Assembly (NCBI GenBank): GCA_900095095.1
Contig: FMBT01000515.1
Location: 1 to 64,000 of the forward strand
Length of the DNA: 64,000 nucleotides
Direction: 5' to 3'
Origin: Fragilariopsis cylindrus CCMP1102
Lineage: Eukaryota > Bacillariophyta > Bacillariophyceae > Bacillariales > Bacillariaceae
Part shown: one piece after another, positions 10,678 through 21,600 of the stretch
Position numbering within the stretch: the stretch's first letter is position 1
Layout of the letters: each line of letters starts with the position of its first letter
The notes under the pieces: model-generated
Seen by the model: only the letters and a program-made list of their open reading frames with translations
Told to the model about the DNA's origin: nothing
Databases searched by the model: none
Position numbers and translations under genes: made by a program

Positions 10678-12174
10678 ATGTCTACAAACATGTTTAGTAC
10701 TAGTACTAGTTCCAATTCTAGTGCCAATAGTAATACTAACAATAATAAGAAACGCAAGGCAAATAGTGATACCGATGGGGATGATGGTGGAAGTATACAA
10801 GTAGGACAAGCAGCAGCAACAGCAGCAGCAGCAGCAGAAGCAGAAGCCGTAGGTCCTATCGATACCGCTACTATTACGGCTGAAGCTGCTACTGGTAGTA
10901 ATGATATAAATAAAAATACAAATACACATACAAATAATCCATCATCGCAATTATCATCACTTCAATCAAAAATGAATGAATTCATTGATACAATGAAAGA
11001 TTCTATTCAAAATGCTGAAATACGTGAAGAAAAATCGGAACAACGTGCCATAAAAGCAAATAAACGTTCGGAACGTCTTGAGAATTTATTAAAGAAGGCT
11101 GTAAAGACCACCGATAAATTTTTGAAAGATCAACAGCAACAACAACAAGTAGTAGTATTGGCGGCTGGTGCTTCTTCTGTGTCATCATCGAGTGATGAGG
11201 AAGGACAGCAGCAACAGCTACCACTACTCAATGTTGATGTTGATGCTGAAGCTACAGGCACTACTTATACTACTTCGGAAGAAGAAGAAGAAGAAATAGC
11301 AACAGCAAAAGCAACAGCCTTAGCAATAGCATTAAGCAACAATTGTCAAGCAGCAGAAAAAGCAAAACCTGAAAATATTGTACTTAATAGTGATACATGG
11401 TCAACGATGTTACAACAACTTCAAGATGATGGATATAACATCCAACCAATTAGTAGTACTAGTAACATGAATGACGATGACAACGATGACAATGACATTG
11501 TCAATGATGAAAAAAAGGAAGAAGAAAATAATTACGGTGATGACGACGATGAAGACAATAATGACAGAAATGATAATAATAATAATAATAATAATAATGC
11601 CAGTAATAGTAATAAATACGCTGATCTTGAAAATGCAAATGATGCAAATAATGAAAGTAAAGAATCGTTAGCAGCACAACAAGGTCGGAAAAAACGGAAT
11701 AAGTATTATACATGGGAACGTAATTATCAAAATTTAAGATATTATCGAATACGATATGGTCATTGCAATGTACCACAACGTAGTCCTAAAAATCGAAAAA
11801 ATGATAAATTAGGGAAATGGGTTAGTAATATGCGATCGGCATATACTGCACAACAAAAACTTACTGGTAAAAATATAACCACCAAAATATCAAAGAATCA
11901 AATTGATAAATTAAATTCAATTGGTTTTCATTGGAGTACAAAAAAATATCCAGAAGAAACAATTAATGAATCATGGTATAGTATGTATGAACAATTAGAA
12001 CAATATAAACAATTAACTGGTAATATTAATGTTGTACTAGATCCAAACAATCCATCTCAATTAGCAAAATGGTGTATCTATCAAGAAAATGAATTGTTAC
12101 GTTTAAAACAATATAAGGATACTATATTAACAATTAATCAAATTAAACAATTATATACAATTGGTATGGTATGA
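10678..12174 (+). CDS. Helicase-associated (HA) domain protein with long disordered N-terminus
   Basis: The protein has 498 residues and no intron. Residues 1-335 are Ser/Asn/Ala/Gln/Asp-rich with a short charged coiled-coil-like stretch (REEKSEQRAIKANKRSERLENLLKK, split as REEKSEQRAIKANK then RSERLENLLKK, at ~120-145). At ~342-425 an HA repeat is clear: WERNYQNLRYYRIRYGHCNVP, LGKWVSNMRSAY, then IDKLNSIGFHW. A weaker second repeat follows (WYSMYEQLEQYKQLTGNINV, LAKWCIYQ, QIKQLYTIGM). HA repeats are three-helix units thought to bind nucleic acid; in diatoms they often occur without a helicase. No helicase motif is present. It could act in DNA or RNA binding, but the sequence does not say which. 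It is in the same broad family as the gene at 23230 but clearly divergent. Confidence 0.8.
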   Translation: MSTNMFSTSTSSNSSANSNTNNNKKRKANSDTDGDDGGSIQVGQAAATAAAAAEAEAVGPIDTATITAEAATGSNDINKNTNTHTNNPSSQLSSLQSKMNEFIDTMKDSIQNAEIREEKSEQRAIKANKRSERLENLLKKAVKTTDKFLKDQQQQQQVVVLAAGASSVSSSSDEEGQQQQLPLLNVDVDAEATGTTYTTSEEEEEEIATAKATALAIALSNNCQAAEKAKPENIVLNSDTWSTMLQQLQDDGYNIQPISSTSNMNDDDNDDNDIVNDEKKEEENNYGDDDDEDNNDRNDNNNNNNNNASNSNKYADLENANDANNESKESLAAQQGRKKRNKYYTWERNYQNLRYYRIRYGHCNVPQRSPKNRKNDKLGKWVSNMRSAYTAQQKLTGKNITTKISKNQIDKLNSIGFHWSTKKYPEETINESWYSMYEQLEQYKQLTGNINVVLDPNNPSQLAKWCIYQENELLRLKQYKDTILTINQIKQLYTIGMV

Positions 12175-13318
12175 AATAATTGTGATTAACTATTGAAAAT
12201 CGAAAATACAATAGGTGGGGGAGGGGGGGGGGGGGGGACCGTACAAGTTAAAATGAAAAGTATGGAACAAATCAACGAAATCATACCGTTATCAAATAAT
12301 ATCAGGGAAGGAACAACAACAACAGAAGAAGAAGTAGAAGAAGGTGAAGAGAAATCAACGACAAAATCAGATGGGGGAGGGGGGGGGGGGGAGGAAGACG
12401 GTATACTATCCTATACTTACCTTACTTACTGAAGTCCCTCTTTATATAAAATTAAAATATCACGATTACCACCACTAAAAGAATCAACCAATGCAAACAT
12501 TTCGCCACCACTACCAACACCACCACCATCTAATCTTATCCTCCAGTGAGAAATACGGCGTTTCTTCAAAACACTCATACTACGACACCGCCGACGATGA
12601 GGGTTTTGATTTCGTTCCTTATAATGGTCAAATAAATATTGGATGATTTTTTTCTTCTAATAAAAACAAATACAAAAGTGCTGGCTTTTTTTTCCTTTCT
12701 GCAATCCCATTCAAGAAAAGTACCGTAGTTACTGAATGGAAAACGGAACAATCCCATTCAGATTGCCTTGTGTCACGGGATTCTAGAAATATTACTCAAT
12801 TCCAACTGATAATGTCATAATATAATGATTTGTTCATCAGTAGAAAATCGCACAAGAGTTATGTATGTTATCACGCACGCGATCTAATAGATAATTGCGT
12901 CTTATCTGTTGTTCATAAATCACGATTTACCTTCATAACGCTTTCGCTAATTGTTTTTCATACCCCTCGTCACCATCGATACGTCATGTGATGTACTCCC
13001 ACGATAGAATCAATCTTTGCTTCATCTACTTAATGAAAGCGCGTTGACGTTGAACCCTTAAAATATTCGATAAAAAGTTCAAGGTTGATGACTACAGTAC
13101 AATTACAAGTAGTAGTTTGTACACTATTATTTAGTAATACAGTAACATGGAGATATATATGTATCTAGCTAGCTAGGATAGGATACTGTACTACACTGTA
13201 GTAAAATACTCGTAGTAGTTTTATAAAATATATCTCTATTTAATTTATCATCACTAAAATTCGTCCCCCTTGTTTTATGTATAAACTTGAATACAGTGCT
13301 TCCTTTTCGTCAGTTGAC
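12175..13318. other. 3' region of the HA gene and intergenic DNA with poly-G tracts
   Basis: Two G-rich runs lie at about 12215-12237 and 12373-12392 within an open stretch (12193..12432) that encodes only Gly/Glu/Thr-rich sequence. I treat it as untranslated or spurious. The rest is AT-rich, with TATATATAT and TAGCTAGCTAGGATAGGATA at 13150-13183. No gene recognised. Confidence 0.4.
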
Positions 13319-13795
13319 TCAAGCCGATAAAGCTCCAGAGAATAAATATGTACTTGATTTACGTGTTACCATTCCAATTGGTTTATCATTACCATGAGTT
13401 TTTGATGGAATTGATTTCCATCTACTATTACTTGTATCTTTACTTTTCTCTGCTGTATGGGATGCATCTTGTGGTTCTGAAATACTACCAAAACTACTCA
13501 TACTACTCATACTACTATCCATGCTGCCATTTCTGCGGACGGGACTGACATTCGTCAAGTTGGTAGCAGAAGGTTTTCGATATGGAATTCTTAAATTGTG
13601 TTGTGATGAGACCAATATGCCAGCCGATCGAAAGTCTTGCTTTATCAATATTTGACGTAACTGATCACTACAATCATTACTCCTTATCGGCATCGCATTA
13701 CTGTCGTTAACATTCGTCCTACTGTGTATGGATGTACTATCGAAATTGATCTTGACAGGTGTCCATCTTTCATTCTTCGTTGCAATAGAACTCAT
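13319..13795 (-). CDS. Small Ser-rich protein, function unknown
   Basis: I start at the ATG at 13795 (MSSIATKNERWTPVKINFD) rather than an upstream in-frame ATG at 13888, because the composition becomes protein-like only from there. That gives 158 residues. Features are LRQILIKQDFRSAGILVSS, a proline/arginine stretch (NVSPVRRNGSM), a Ser/Met run (SSMSSMSSFGSIS), and a basic Ser/Thr-rich tail (SRWKSIPSKTHGN). It is probably a disordered, phosphorylatable protein. No family recognised, no membrane segment or signal peptide. Confidence 0.5.
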   Translation of the reverse strand: MSSIATKNERWTPVKINFDSTSIHSRTNVNDSNAMPIRSNDCSDQLRQILIKQDFRSAGILVSSQHNLRIPYRKPSATNLTNVSPVRRNGSMDSSMSSMSSFGSISEPQDASHTAEKSKDTSNSRWKSIPSKTHGNDKPIGMVTRKSSTYLFSGALSA

Positions 13796-13866
13796 TGTGT
13801 TGTGGTTAGATGGCGTGAAATGATAAACAGTTAAAATATGTAGTAAGTTAGTTTGTGAGTTATGTG

Positions 13867-14005
13867 TTCTTCTAATAATGTATTTCAATTGTTGGGTTTG
13901 TGAGAAGAATTCGAAGCAAATGACCTTTACGCATTTTTAGTAGCGTTTGCATCTTCTAATAATGTATTTCAATGGTTCGGTTTGTGAGAAGAATCGAAGC
14001 AAGTA
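13867..14005. repeat. Two direct repeats of ~55 bp, ~85 bp apart
   Basis: TTCTAATAATGTATTTCAAT followed by TTTGTGAGAAGAA and CGAAGCAA occurs at about 13868-13920 and again at about 13953-14000, with a few mismatches. The first copy overlaps the leader of the small Ser-rich gene, so this looks like a local tandem duplication of its upstream region. Confidence 0.75.
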
Positions 14006-14799
14006 GCGTTTGTATGAGATCCCGATCCCGTTTTTATTCTGGTTCTTCTTTAGCCACGTCGTATATTGTGAAGACTTTTTAAAATAGGATCGAAATCAGA
14101 TATCATTAAATATATATGACATCACTAGTTCAAGCGAACCGCAGGGCTGTATTGATTGTTTCGAAACTAACAATGACTCATGATCGATATAGAACAAAGA
14201 ATGGCCTCTTTTTGCTTTTGGACGTGTGAACACACCAAGAAAGGGTTCGTGTTTTTTTTCTATATGTCTTTGGGGATTGGCGCTTATGAAAAAGTTAAGA
14301 TGCACAAAGAAAGTCCACGAGCATCCGTTTATTCAATTTGTATTTTTCCCTCCCCCGAAACTTCTATTCGTGCGAAATTTTTAAACGTGTGAAATTTTTT
14401 CGCGAAAAGATTTCGTTAAGCGAAAAAAAATCGCGAATTTATCATTTTTAATTAGACTACTGAGTTTGTACTTGAAGTGATACATTGTAAACTTCAATTT
14501 CATTAATTAAGGGTCAGGGTGGGTTTACGACATCGTAGAATTGATACCTCGATTCGCAGTATGTGAAAACTTATTTTACCAATGTTATCAATTAATATTC
14601 ACGGTTCAATGAGCTTGAAGTGCGATATAATCTTTAGTTTCATTAAGGTTTCACGACGTATTAAACATTAAGCTATTACTGTAAAGGTAGTTAATTAAAA
14701 ACTGTACCACCAAGTTTTTTCGTACACATTAATAAAGTTTTGAAACTCTGGTGATGAAACATCAGATTCATTCTTCACTACAGTACGAACATACTGTGT

Positions 14800-14955
14800 A
14801 AAGAACACATAAAATCTGCCATTCGATAAATGACTCTTGAACTTCACTTTAGACCTTGGGTTATTCTTTATTACAACATATTATTATTATGTAAAGAACA
14901 CAAAAACTCTGCTACTAGATAAAGAAGTTTTGAACTTCAATATAGACTTTGGGAA
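14800..14955. repeat. Imperfect direct repeat, ~90-bp period
   Basis: GTAAAGAACACA..AA..CTGC..ATTCGATAAATGA..TTGAACTTCA recurs about 90 bases later as GTAAAGAACACA..CTCTGCTACTAGATAAAGAAGTTTTGAACTTCA. It is an old local duplication in non-coding DNA. Confidence 0.6.
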
Positions 14956-15351
14956 CGTGATGCTATAATAGAGAAGCAGATATCAGTTCCATTTTGGGAA
15001 TATTGTATGCACACTGAGCGACATATAATAGTAGCTAGAAAGTATCAGAAGAATATGGTAGTAGCGCGCTGAGTTGGTCCATTTGTTTCATTCGATTCGA
15101 ATCTTCGAATCGATAAAGATTATTACTGCTATCGAAGCATTCGCTCCAAACTGATCCCTCAGCGTGTGATGCTAAACTTGACGACGACGTCGGCGTCGGT
15201 GTCGGCTGGAAACCGGTATGCCGCATGAAGACATCCTCAAATAGCATCCAGCAACATCACATACCGACTTGTTATACTAGGACGAACAAAGTCAGTATGG
15301 AACCATAATAATACCAACTGTTCATACCAATCCAAGCGAAAACTCACCTTC

Positions 15352-15501
15352 TCAGTAGTATTCAAAGATGACAACGGCGATGACGTATACAATCAAACCG
15401 ATTCCTCTTCTTCTCGTCGTGCGACTGCATACAGTAAGTGATACAACTAGTCCAACAGAAATTATATACCAGGCAAAGTTGGGTTGTTGTGAATTTGACA
15501 T
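15352..15501 (-). CDS. Candidate 49-residue membrane micropeptide
   Basis: An ATG at 15501 opens a 49-residue frame. A soluble start (MSNSQQPNFAW) is followed by a hydrophobic stretch (YIISVGLVVSLTV), a basic loop (CSRTTRRRG) and a second hydrophobic stretch (IGLIVYVIAVVIFEYY) before TGA. The two-helix hairpin with an Arg-rich turn is what one expects of a real small membrane protein, but the ORF is short enough to be chance. A GTGAGT follows the stop by four bases and may belong to a longer spliced gene. No family recognised. Confidence 0.3.
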   Translation of the reverse strand: MSNSQQPNFAWYIISVGLVVSLTVCSRTTRRRGIGLIVYVIAVVIFEYY

Positions 15502-16866
15502 AGTAAAGAAAATCTATTGATCTTGCTCGTTCGTTGACGACAGCATTTTGTTTGCGTACGGTGAGCTCCGTTGGAGCGGGTATAATGCATAACGGTTACG
15601 GGTTTAATTAAGTATTGTCTATTTTATTTGATCCAAATATACCGTATCCGATCTTGTGTTACAAAATGTGTTTCTGTTCTATTTTAGAAAAAAACTACTA
15701 TGGAAACGCTTAATCCAATCGGTAATGAAGAAATAATGGGACGCATCGCATGGTAGTAAATACGAGATAGAATTCGGGGGGTAGTGTGCTACCACTGTCC
15801 ACTGTTCCGCAAGAGCCTTAAAAAATACGAGCTTTTCTGGATAGAATGCTGCAACTAGACTCGACTCGGAGAAGCTTTGGGTGATATATGTACCACAATT
15901 AGCTATGCCTTGTCGTTCTAATGACAATTACATATGATCTATGTTTTTCTTAGTCGAAGAAGGAAGGAACGAATTACTTACTATTGATACTATATGTACT
16001 TTTATTAGAATAGCTTGCTGACACTTCTTCCAACAGTTGCAATGCATAGTACCGTGTTGCAAGCGATCGTTGGTGGTGGTACCGCCGTGCTCAGCATCAC
16101 CCCAAAAGCAGTTAAAATGCAGTCTTGATTAGGTTTAGCCAATCCACCACCTCCATCCTTTTCTTTTGCTAAGAATCTTTTATCAGCACACCAATCTAGA
16201 GCATACTGGTAGAGCATACTGTAGCGCATATCTCATATCGTTTCTCAAATTAAAGCAAAGATCGTGTAACAAAAAGATATATAAAAAATCAACTCCCCGC
16301 ATCATTCATCGAAATTCGGAAAAGCAAAGCCTGGCCCTGTATCGACGCGCAACGAACGTGGTATTAAAAAAAATGAAGCTCAATCATCGTGGGAACAAAT
16401 TTTCAATGAATACGTGAACCCTACCAAAAAACGATTAATTATCCTATTCTCGTTTAAGTAGTATTGTATTCATAGACCGTGGGGAAGGAAAGTGCAATTA
16501 ACTTCAGTACGTGTGATAAACAAAAATGTGTAACACAATTACTTACTATTCAACGTTTAAACTGTAGCAAGTCCGAATAAAATTTCACTGTGTTGTGATT
16601 CGAAAGTGGGTGGAGTTTTATGCACTCTCAACTCGCTGTTCAAGCTTTATTTCCGAGTCGAGATAAGGAACGTCGTCAATAATGCATTGTGATGGGAAAT
16701 TATGTGGTATAATATCACGATAGTATTATATTGCTTGAAAGCGAAGAAATAACTTGAAAAAGTAATTCAGCACTATACGCTTTCATTTATTTTTCAAGCT
16801 GGTCATTGAAAAAATAGTAGCATTAGCTTTACTGAACTAATATATTTTCATAATTCGGTCATCATC

Positions 16867-19126
16867 ATGACGAAAGATGAAATCATAAACGATGCTAGAA
16901 TGGAAGTAAAAGACTTGTCGGAAACAAAGAAAACAGAGAACAAGAACGATATCGATGGAATGGAAGACGAAACCATGAATGATGTAGTTGGTATGGAAAC
17001 GGACGATGCTGGAACGAAGGAAGACGTTATAAACGTTGACCTGCTTTTGGATCTGCTCATGGCTAGCAAGAAAGCCGGTGATAAAATCGCTGATAAGCAT
17101 GTGCTGTTGCCGATTGGTTTAACTGGAGCAGGAAAGGTAAGTAACGTATTGAATTGTGATATGTGAGCAGATAATTTTAATGAATACATGATATATAGAT
17201 ACTTACATTCGTCTTATCTGCTCGTTGTATCTTGATAGACAACGACTACCTTATATCTAGCTGGGACCAGATTTGAAGAAGAAGACGTCGATGGGTTTAC
17301 TCACTACAAACCTATTGAGCTTGCGAACGAGGCATTAACCACGTTTGCGGTATCTAGTGGTGCGAAATCTGTGACGACGACGATTCAGGCCTGTGCTATT
17401 CCATTCAAGCAAGATGATGGCAGAATCGACTCTATTACCATTTGTGACACACCTGGATTCGGCGATACGAAGGGAGTATGTCAAGAGATTGCTAACGGCC
17501 TTGGAATTATTCATGCTCTCAAAGGTGCCGCTTCAATCAAACCAGTTTTAGTCTTAGACTTCAGTGGTATGGCAACAAGTCGGTGGTCTCCTTTACGAAA
17601 GACATTAGACACCGTTATTGCCATGATTGGACGTGAATCTATTGATTTTTCTCCATTTTCATACGTATTCACTCGTTGCGAAGGGAAAAATAAAAATCGT
17701 ATCTCAAAACAATTATCTGGATTTCAAAACGTTGTTCGAGACGATCCTGATATTGAAGATAAGGCTGTTTTAGATCTGCTCCTGACAGATATGATTTGTA
17801 AAACAAAGCCGGGTGAGGCGATTTGCATTGATCCGGAAGAGCCTGATGACGCCCCTGATACATTAAAACGCATATTGGGTGGATGCCGTATTAACGATCC
17901 TGCAGATAAGTTTGTCAACTTCTGCTCAAAGAATCAATGGCTACCTTGTCAGTGCAGGTCAATATCTTGATCCATAATTTTGACATTTCTCTTCAAGCAG
18001 CCAATATGGATTCTGCAGAAGTCTATCTCCGTAAATTGATTGGACTGGCGAAAGCCTTATCTCTACCTGAGTTGGATCAAGATGTGGAAAAGGGAATTGT
18101 CAAAGCAAAGCTATTTGTGAGCCAGTTAACATCCAGTATTGAAACTTTAGCGACTCGTATCTTTTCTGATCCTGAATTTGATGAGACGCTGGATGTTTTA
18201 CCATCCAATTTAATCTTACTGTCCAAGTCAGCGAATATTTGCAACGTTTGTGAAATGGACTTTAATTGTTGTTCCTTTATCAATGGTATAACTGAACGAC
18301 TTTTTTCTGCAGTCAGACAGCATATCTCTGGTGTCGATCCTACTGCTCTTCAGGGCGCAAAATACCTACAACAATTAATGATTCGATTCGATTCACTTGC
18401 TACCTCATTGCAAGGCCTGATGGAAAGCGAAGCAATCCAAAGCGAGTCTTCGACCATGATTGATGCTATTAAAAATGTAATTGAGCCTGTTTTTGTTGTA
18501 CTGAGGATGCTTTAGTCGCTAGTGATCCAACAGCTACTACATGAATGAAAACATCGGCAAGTAACCTTTGTTCTTGCCATGAACGACTTTCTTGGCTCAT
18601 CCGAGCTTTCTACGCTCAATCAGGAATTGTCCGATTGGTTTTGTTTCAAAGCGGATTGAATAACGTTCTTAATAATATCAGTGAAAAGAGCCAAATCTGC
18701 GTCACAGATCTTGCGGAACTAGATAGCACTCTTCATGAAGAGCTACTTGAGTGGAAAGAATGGTCGTACGCGTCTCTCTTGAAGCTGAACAATAGTACGA
18801 AGCACAAGGAGTGCAGAGACTTCCTTCAAGCTGTTTCGTCTTCCGAATCTCTCTTTTCTTCTATTGAAAACGATCCCCCTAAAGATACTGAATTAATGAT
18901 TCGTGAGGTATGATGACTATATTATCAAGTATTCACAAGAAGCTGTTGACTTCTCCAGCGCAATTCTCAGAGTGTTCTTGACAATGATACAGTAGATACG
19001 GCTGGTCGGGTCAAAGAAGCTGGTAAAATTACTGAATCCGTTGATTTATTTCTTAGAACTGCCAGCAATTTAGAAGAATTAGATCCAGTTCATTTCCAAA
19101 AGGTTTGGGAAGATCTGTGGGTATGA
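16867..19126 (+). pseudogene. AIG1-like P-loop GTPase with long helical C-terminus, frame broken
   Basis: Exon 1 (16867..17136) ends inside the P-loop (PIGLTGAGK). After a 102-bp intron (17137..17238, GTAAGT..ATAG) the frame goes on as TTTTLYLAG. The Walker A/G1 is therefore GLTGAGKTT and G3 is DTPGFGDT, as in AIG1/GIMAP-type and septin-like TRAFAC GTPases. No clear G4 TKxD is seen (FTRCEGKNK is the nearest). A long helical region follows (YLRKLIGLAKALSLPELDQD). An intron at 18908..18970 joins IRE to SVLDNDTVDTAG and ends in VHFQKVWEDLWV. A shift near 17937 and a stop plus shift near 18515-18545 break the frame with no intron to explain them. I call a young pseudogene, or a gene with sequence errors. 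The tail adjoins the HA-domain remnant. Confidence 0.65.
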
Positions 19127-19744
19127 AAAGCCGGTTGGAACAATTCATTGAAGATTCCAAGAAGAATCTAAATCGTAAAAAGAATCGTCGCGGAAAAACT
19201 ATCGAGCCTTCCAAAGAAGAATTGTCTCAAACAAGCAATAAACGAGGTTGCTTGGATGGTACAAGAAGTGCAACGAATTGAAAGTATACCTGAAAAAGCA
19301 TGGCCATTGCAACGTACCTACGAGAGACCCAAAATATAAACAACTTGGATTAGTAAGTAAAATGAAGCTGTGAATTTATATTCAAGATTTTAAGTTAGCA
19401 TTATTTCGCTTACCTCCTTTTTTGTATTCTAGTGGGTTATGAGTCAACGAACAGAGATGAAAAAATTTGAAGCAGGAGCAGGATTAAAGACATCAATGAC
19501 CGATCAAAGATAGAGCATTTAGAAGATATGGGTTTCCAGTGGAGTGTGAGGAACCCTGATGGCTTTTGGATTCCGGCGATATGAGGAGCTGAAAGAAGTT
19601 CAAGGAAGAACATGGGCACTGTCGTGTACTAATTCATCAGGAAAGCTTGGCACATGGGTGAAGAATATGAGAACGACAGCACGGGCGTCCTAAGTGTAAT
19701 GAAAAGATTAGGAAGCTTAAGGCGGTCGGTTTATTCGATGCTTA
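19126..19744 (+). pseudogene. Decayed copy of the HA-domain gene at 23230
   Basis: Sequence matches 23535..24156: FIEDSKKNLNRKKNRRGKT, TIEPSKEELSQTSNK, LKKHGHCNVP in another frame, then IEHLEDMGFQWSV and KEEHGHCRV in pieces. The intron is retained at the same place (19353..19432, GTAAGTAAAATGAAGCTG..TTCTAG). Small insertions and deletions put the parts in different frames, for example around 19250 and 19490. It starts where the GTPase ends, with no spacer. At the copy at 23195 the same VWEDL words also precede the HA gene, so GTPase tail and HA module were together before duplication. Confidence 0.75.
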
Positions 19745-20240
19745 AGAAGGAACACTTAATGACTAAAGATCCATCATTCGTCACACAGGCAAAACCTTGT
19801 TAGCGCGATAAGTTTTATTTTTGCCCCCGTTTAATAATATCACTCAATTTGCAATGACATCGTCATCATCTCTATATAACAATCACGTTGCATTAGACCG
19901 TTCACACAAGAATAACAAAAAAGAAAACATAAGACTGAAGAACATAGTAGTACAATCGAAATGAAATTGAATATCTATACACCTAAAGCCAAGCAAGTAA
20001 TTTATCCATTTATAATTTTTCATTTACAAGTTATTTATCTTTCTAGGATTTAGTTTAGAAAATATTATACCCCGTAATCGTTTTTCCGACAAAGTAGTGG
20101 GTATAGAATGGAACGATACTTCAGCGCCAGTCTTATTCCAATCCCAGTGTGATATACAAACGTAATTGTTACTACATATACCACAAGATAGAAGACATAC
20201 ATATACAGCACGTCGTAACATATACACAATATTACCAAAA
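19745..20240. other. 3' flank shared with the second copy
   Basis: The part at about 19900-20170 resembles 24420-24690 (words such as GAAAATATTATA, AATCGTTTTT and AGAATGGAACGAT), showing that the duplicated block extends beyond the HA gene. No gene is called here. Confidence 0.5.
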
Positions 20241-20243
20241 CGT

Positions 20244-20817
20244 TTAACGCTTTCTCTTTGAACTTCCATTACTACTATTGCTTGGAGAGATACTAGAAAC
20301 ATTATATGGAACATCAGTATCATTAGATGCTGCTTCTTTCTTAGCAAGGTCGGTAACATCGTTGAGTGTCGTTTCCAACTTACATATTAGGAAAGAACAA
20401 GACAGTAAACGATCCTTCCCACTTTCCATCTTCTTCTAGCCGACCGATTACGTCGTCATTAGGATTACAGGGAGCGCTGTTAAATCCATAAATTGACCAA
20501 TCAAGTTGTTTTCTGTATCATATGGAATAAAAGTACCATGATCGTGAAGAGATGTTACGAAGTCAATCATATCGAATATGATAATACCTCCTCGTACAAC
20601 TGAAGTCCTGTATGAAGACCAAAAGCAATTTTCATGGTTGTCGCTAGAACGATGATATGGACATCGCGACGGAATTTTTGAAGACGTCGCTGAAAAGTTC
20701 TCAATGAAGTTTCCGAAACTGGTCGATCCGATTGAATTCCTGTATGTTAGTAAAGGCATTACTAGTTCCCCACGATTTCGAACTGTTGCGTCCACCTAAT
20801 AGGACTTTCATTTTGTT
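20244..20817 (-). other. Possible remnant of an unrecognised minus-strand gene
   Basis: Protein-like composition runs through open stretches in different frames: KIPSRCPYHRSSDN, GGIIIFDMIDFVTSLHDHG, GTFIPYDTENNLIGQF, then VIGRLEEDGKWEGSFTVLFF in another frame, and KLETTLNDVTDLAKKEA. A GTAAGT after FFPNM could be a splice donor. I do not recognise a family. It may be a decayed or poorly assembled gene. Confidence 0.3.
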
Positions 20818-21084
20818 TTCTTCATCATACGTATAGTGCATTGTAAACAACTTCTGACCAAGATATATCTAACATCCTTATTAGAATGTACAGCAGAATT
20901 TATTCTATAATGACCAGCGCTTGTAATAGTTGGAGGATATACAGCACTAATAGTAGACCAAAACAACAATTTATTTTATCCCCCGGAAATTAGCATAGAG
21001 GGGGGGGGGCAGCAAATAAAATGTATTTAGGGACACAAAATGTATTTGGGGACAAAATATTTCAAACAAAAATATTGTTTATGT
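20818..21084. other. Boundary between gene remnant and repeat block
   Basis: A poly-G run at 21001-21009 and a short direct repeat (ATGTATTT.GGGAC) around 21021-21050 mark the start of the repeat region. No coding signal. Confidence 0.4.
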
Positions 21085-21600
21085 ACTACACTACTAGTAA
21101 TATTTGAAAGGGTTGCACAGGACAGCACCAAATAGGGCAGGTGCACAAACATCCACATAATATAATAGATCATTGTGTTTGCCTCCTACCACTTTTCTGT
21201 CCATGTGGTTGCTGAATACAATTCATTACACTTTTGTGGCAGGCACAAAAATAACATGATTTTTGATCAAAATGAACCACTAAATATCTCATATAAAAGG
21301 GTTGCTGAGGACAGCACCAGATGGGTCAGTTGCAAAAAACATCCAAATAGTGTACCAGAACATTGTGTTTGCCTCTACAACTACTTTACTGTCCATGTGG
21401 TTGCTGAATAAAATGGGTTTTGCTGTTGTGGCAGGCACTGAAATAACATGATTTTCGATTAGAAATGAACCACAAAATAATGAACAACAAAATATCTCAT
21501 TTCAAAGGGTTCCATAGGACAACACCAGATAGGTCAGGTGCACAAACATCCACATAGTGTATTATATCATTGTGTTTGTCTCCTACTATGCCGCATACTA
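21085..21600 (+). repeat. ~190-bp tandem repeat family, about 2.6 units
   Basis: Each unit carries the ordered words AAAGGGTTGC, GGACAGCACCA, GGTGCACAAACATCCA, CATTGTGTTTGCCTC, CTGTCCATGTGGTTGCTGAA, GTGGCAGGCAC, AATAACATGATTTT and AATGAACCAC. Units begin near 21105, 21297 and 21505. The same family occurs in the other orientation at 56770..57330, so it is dispersed rather than a single-locus satellite. No coding capacity or tRNA promoter box was recognised. It may be the subterminal repeat part of a larger transposable element. Confidence 0.8.

Larger units (their letters stand above)
14006..16866. other. Gene-poor interval
   Basis: Besides the repeat at 14800-14955 and the candidate at 15352, several 70-83-codon open stretches occur on both strands (for example 15035..15247 minus and 15679..15927 minus). 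They have no domain, no consistent start context and no neighbours that make sense of them. I do not call them. Poly-A and TTTTTCGCG words near 14390-14440 and an AT-rich leader before 16867 are the only other structure seen. Confidence 0.4.
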
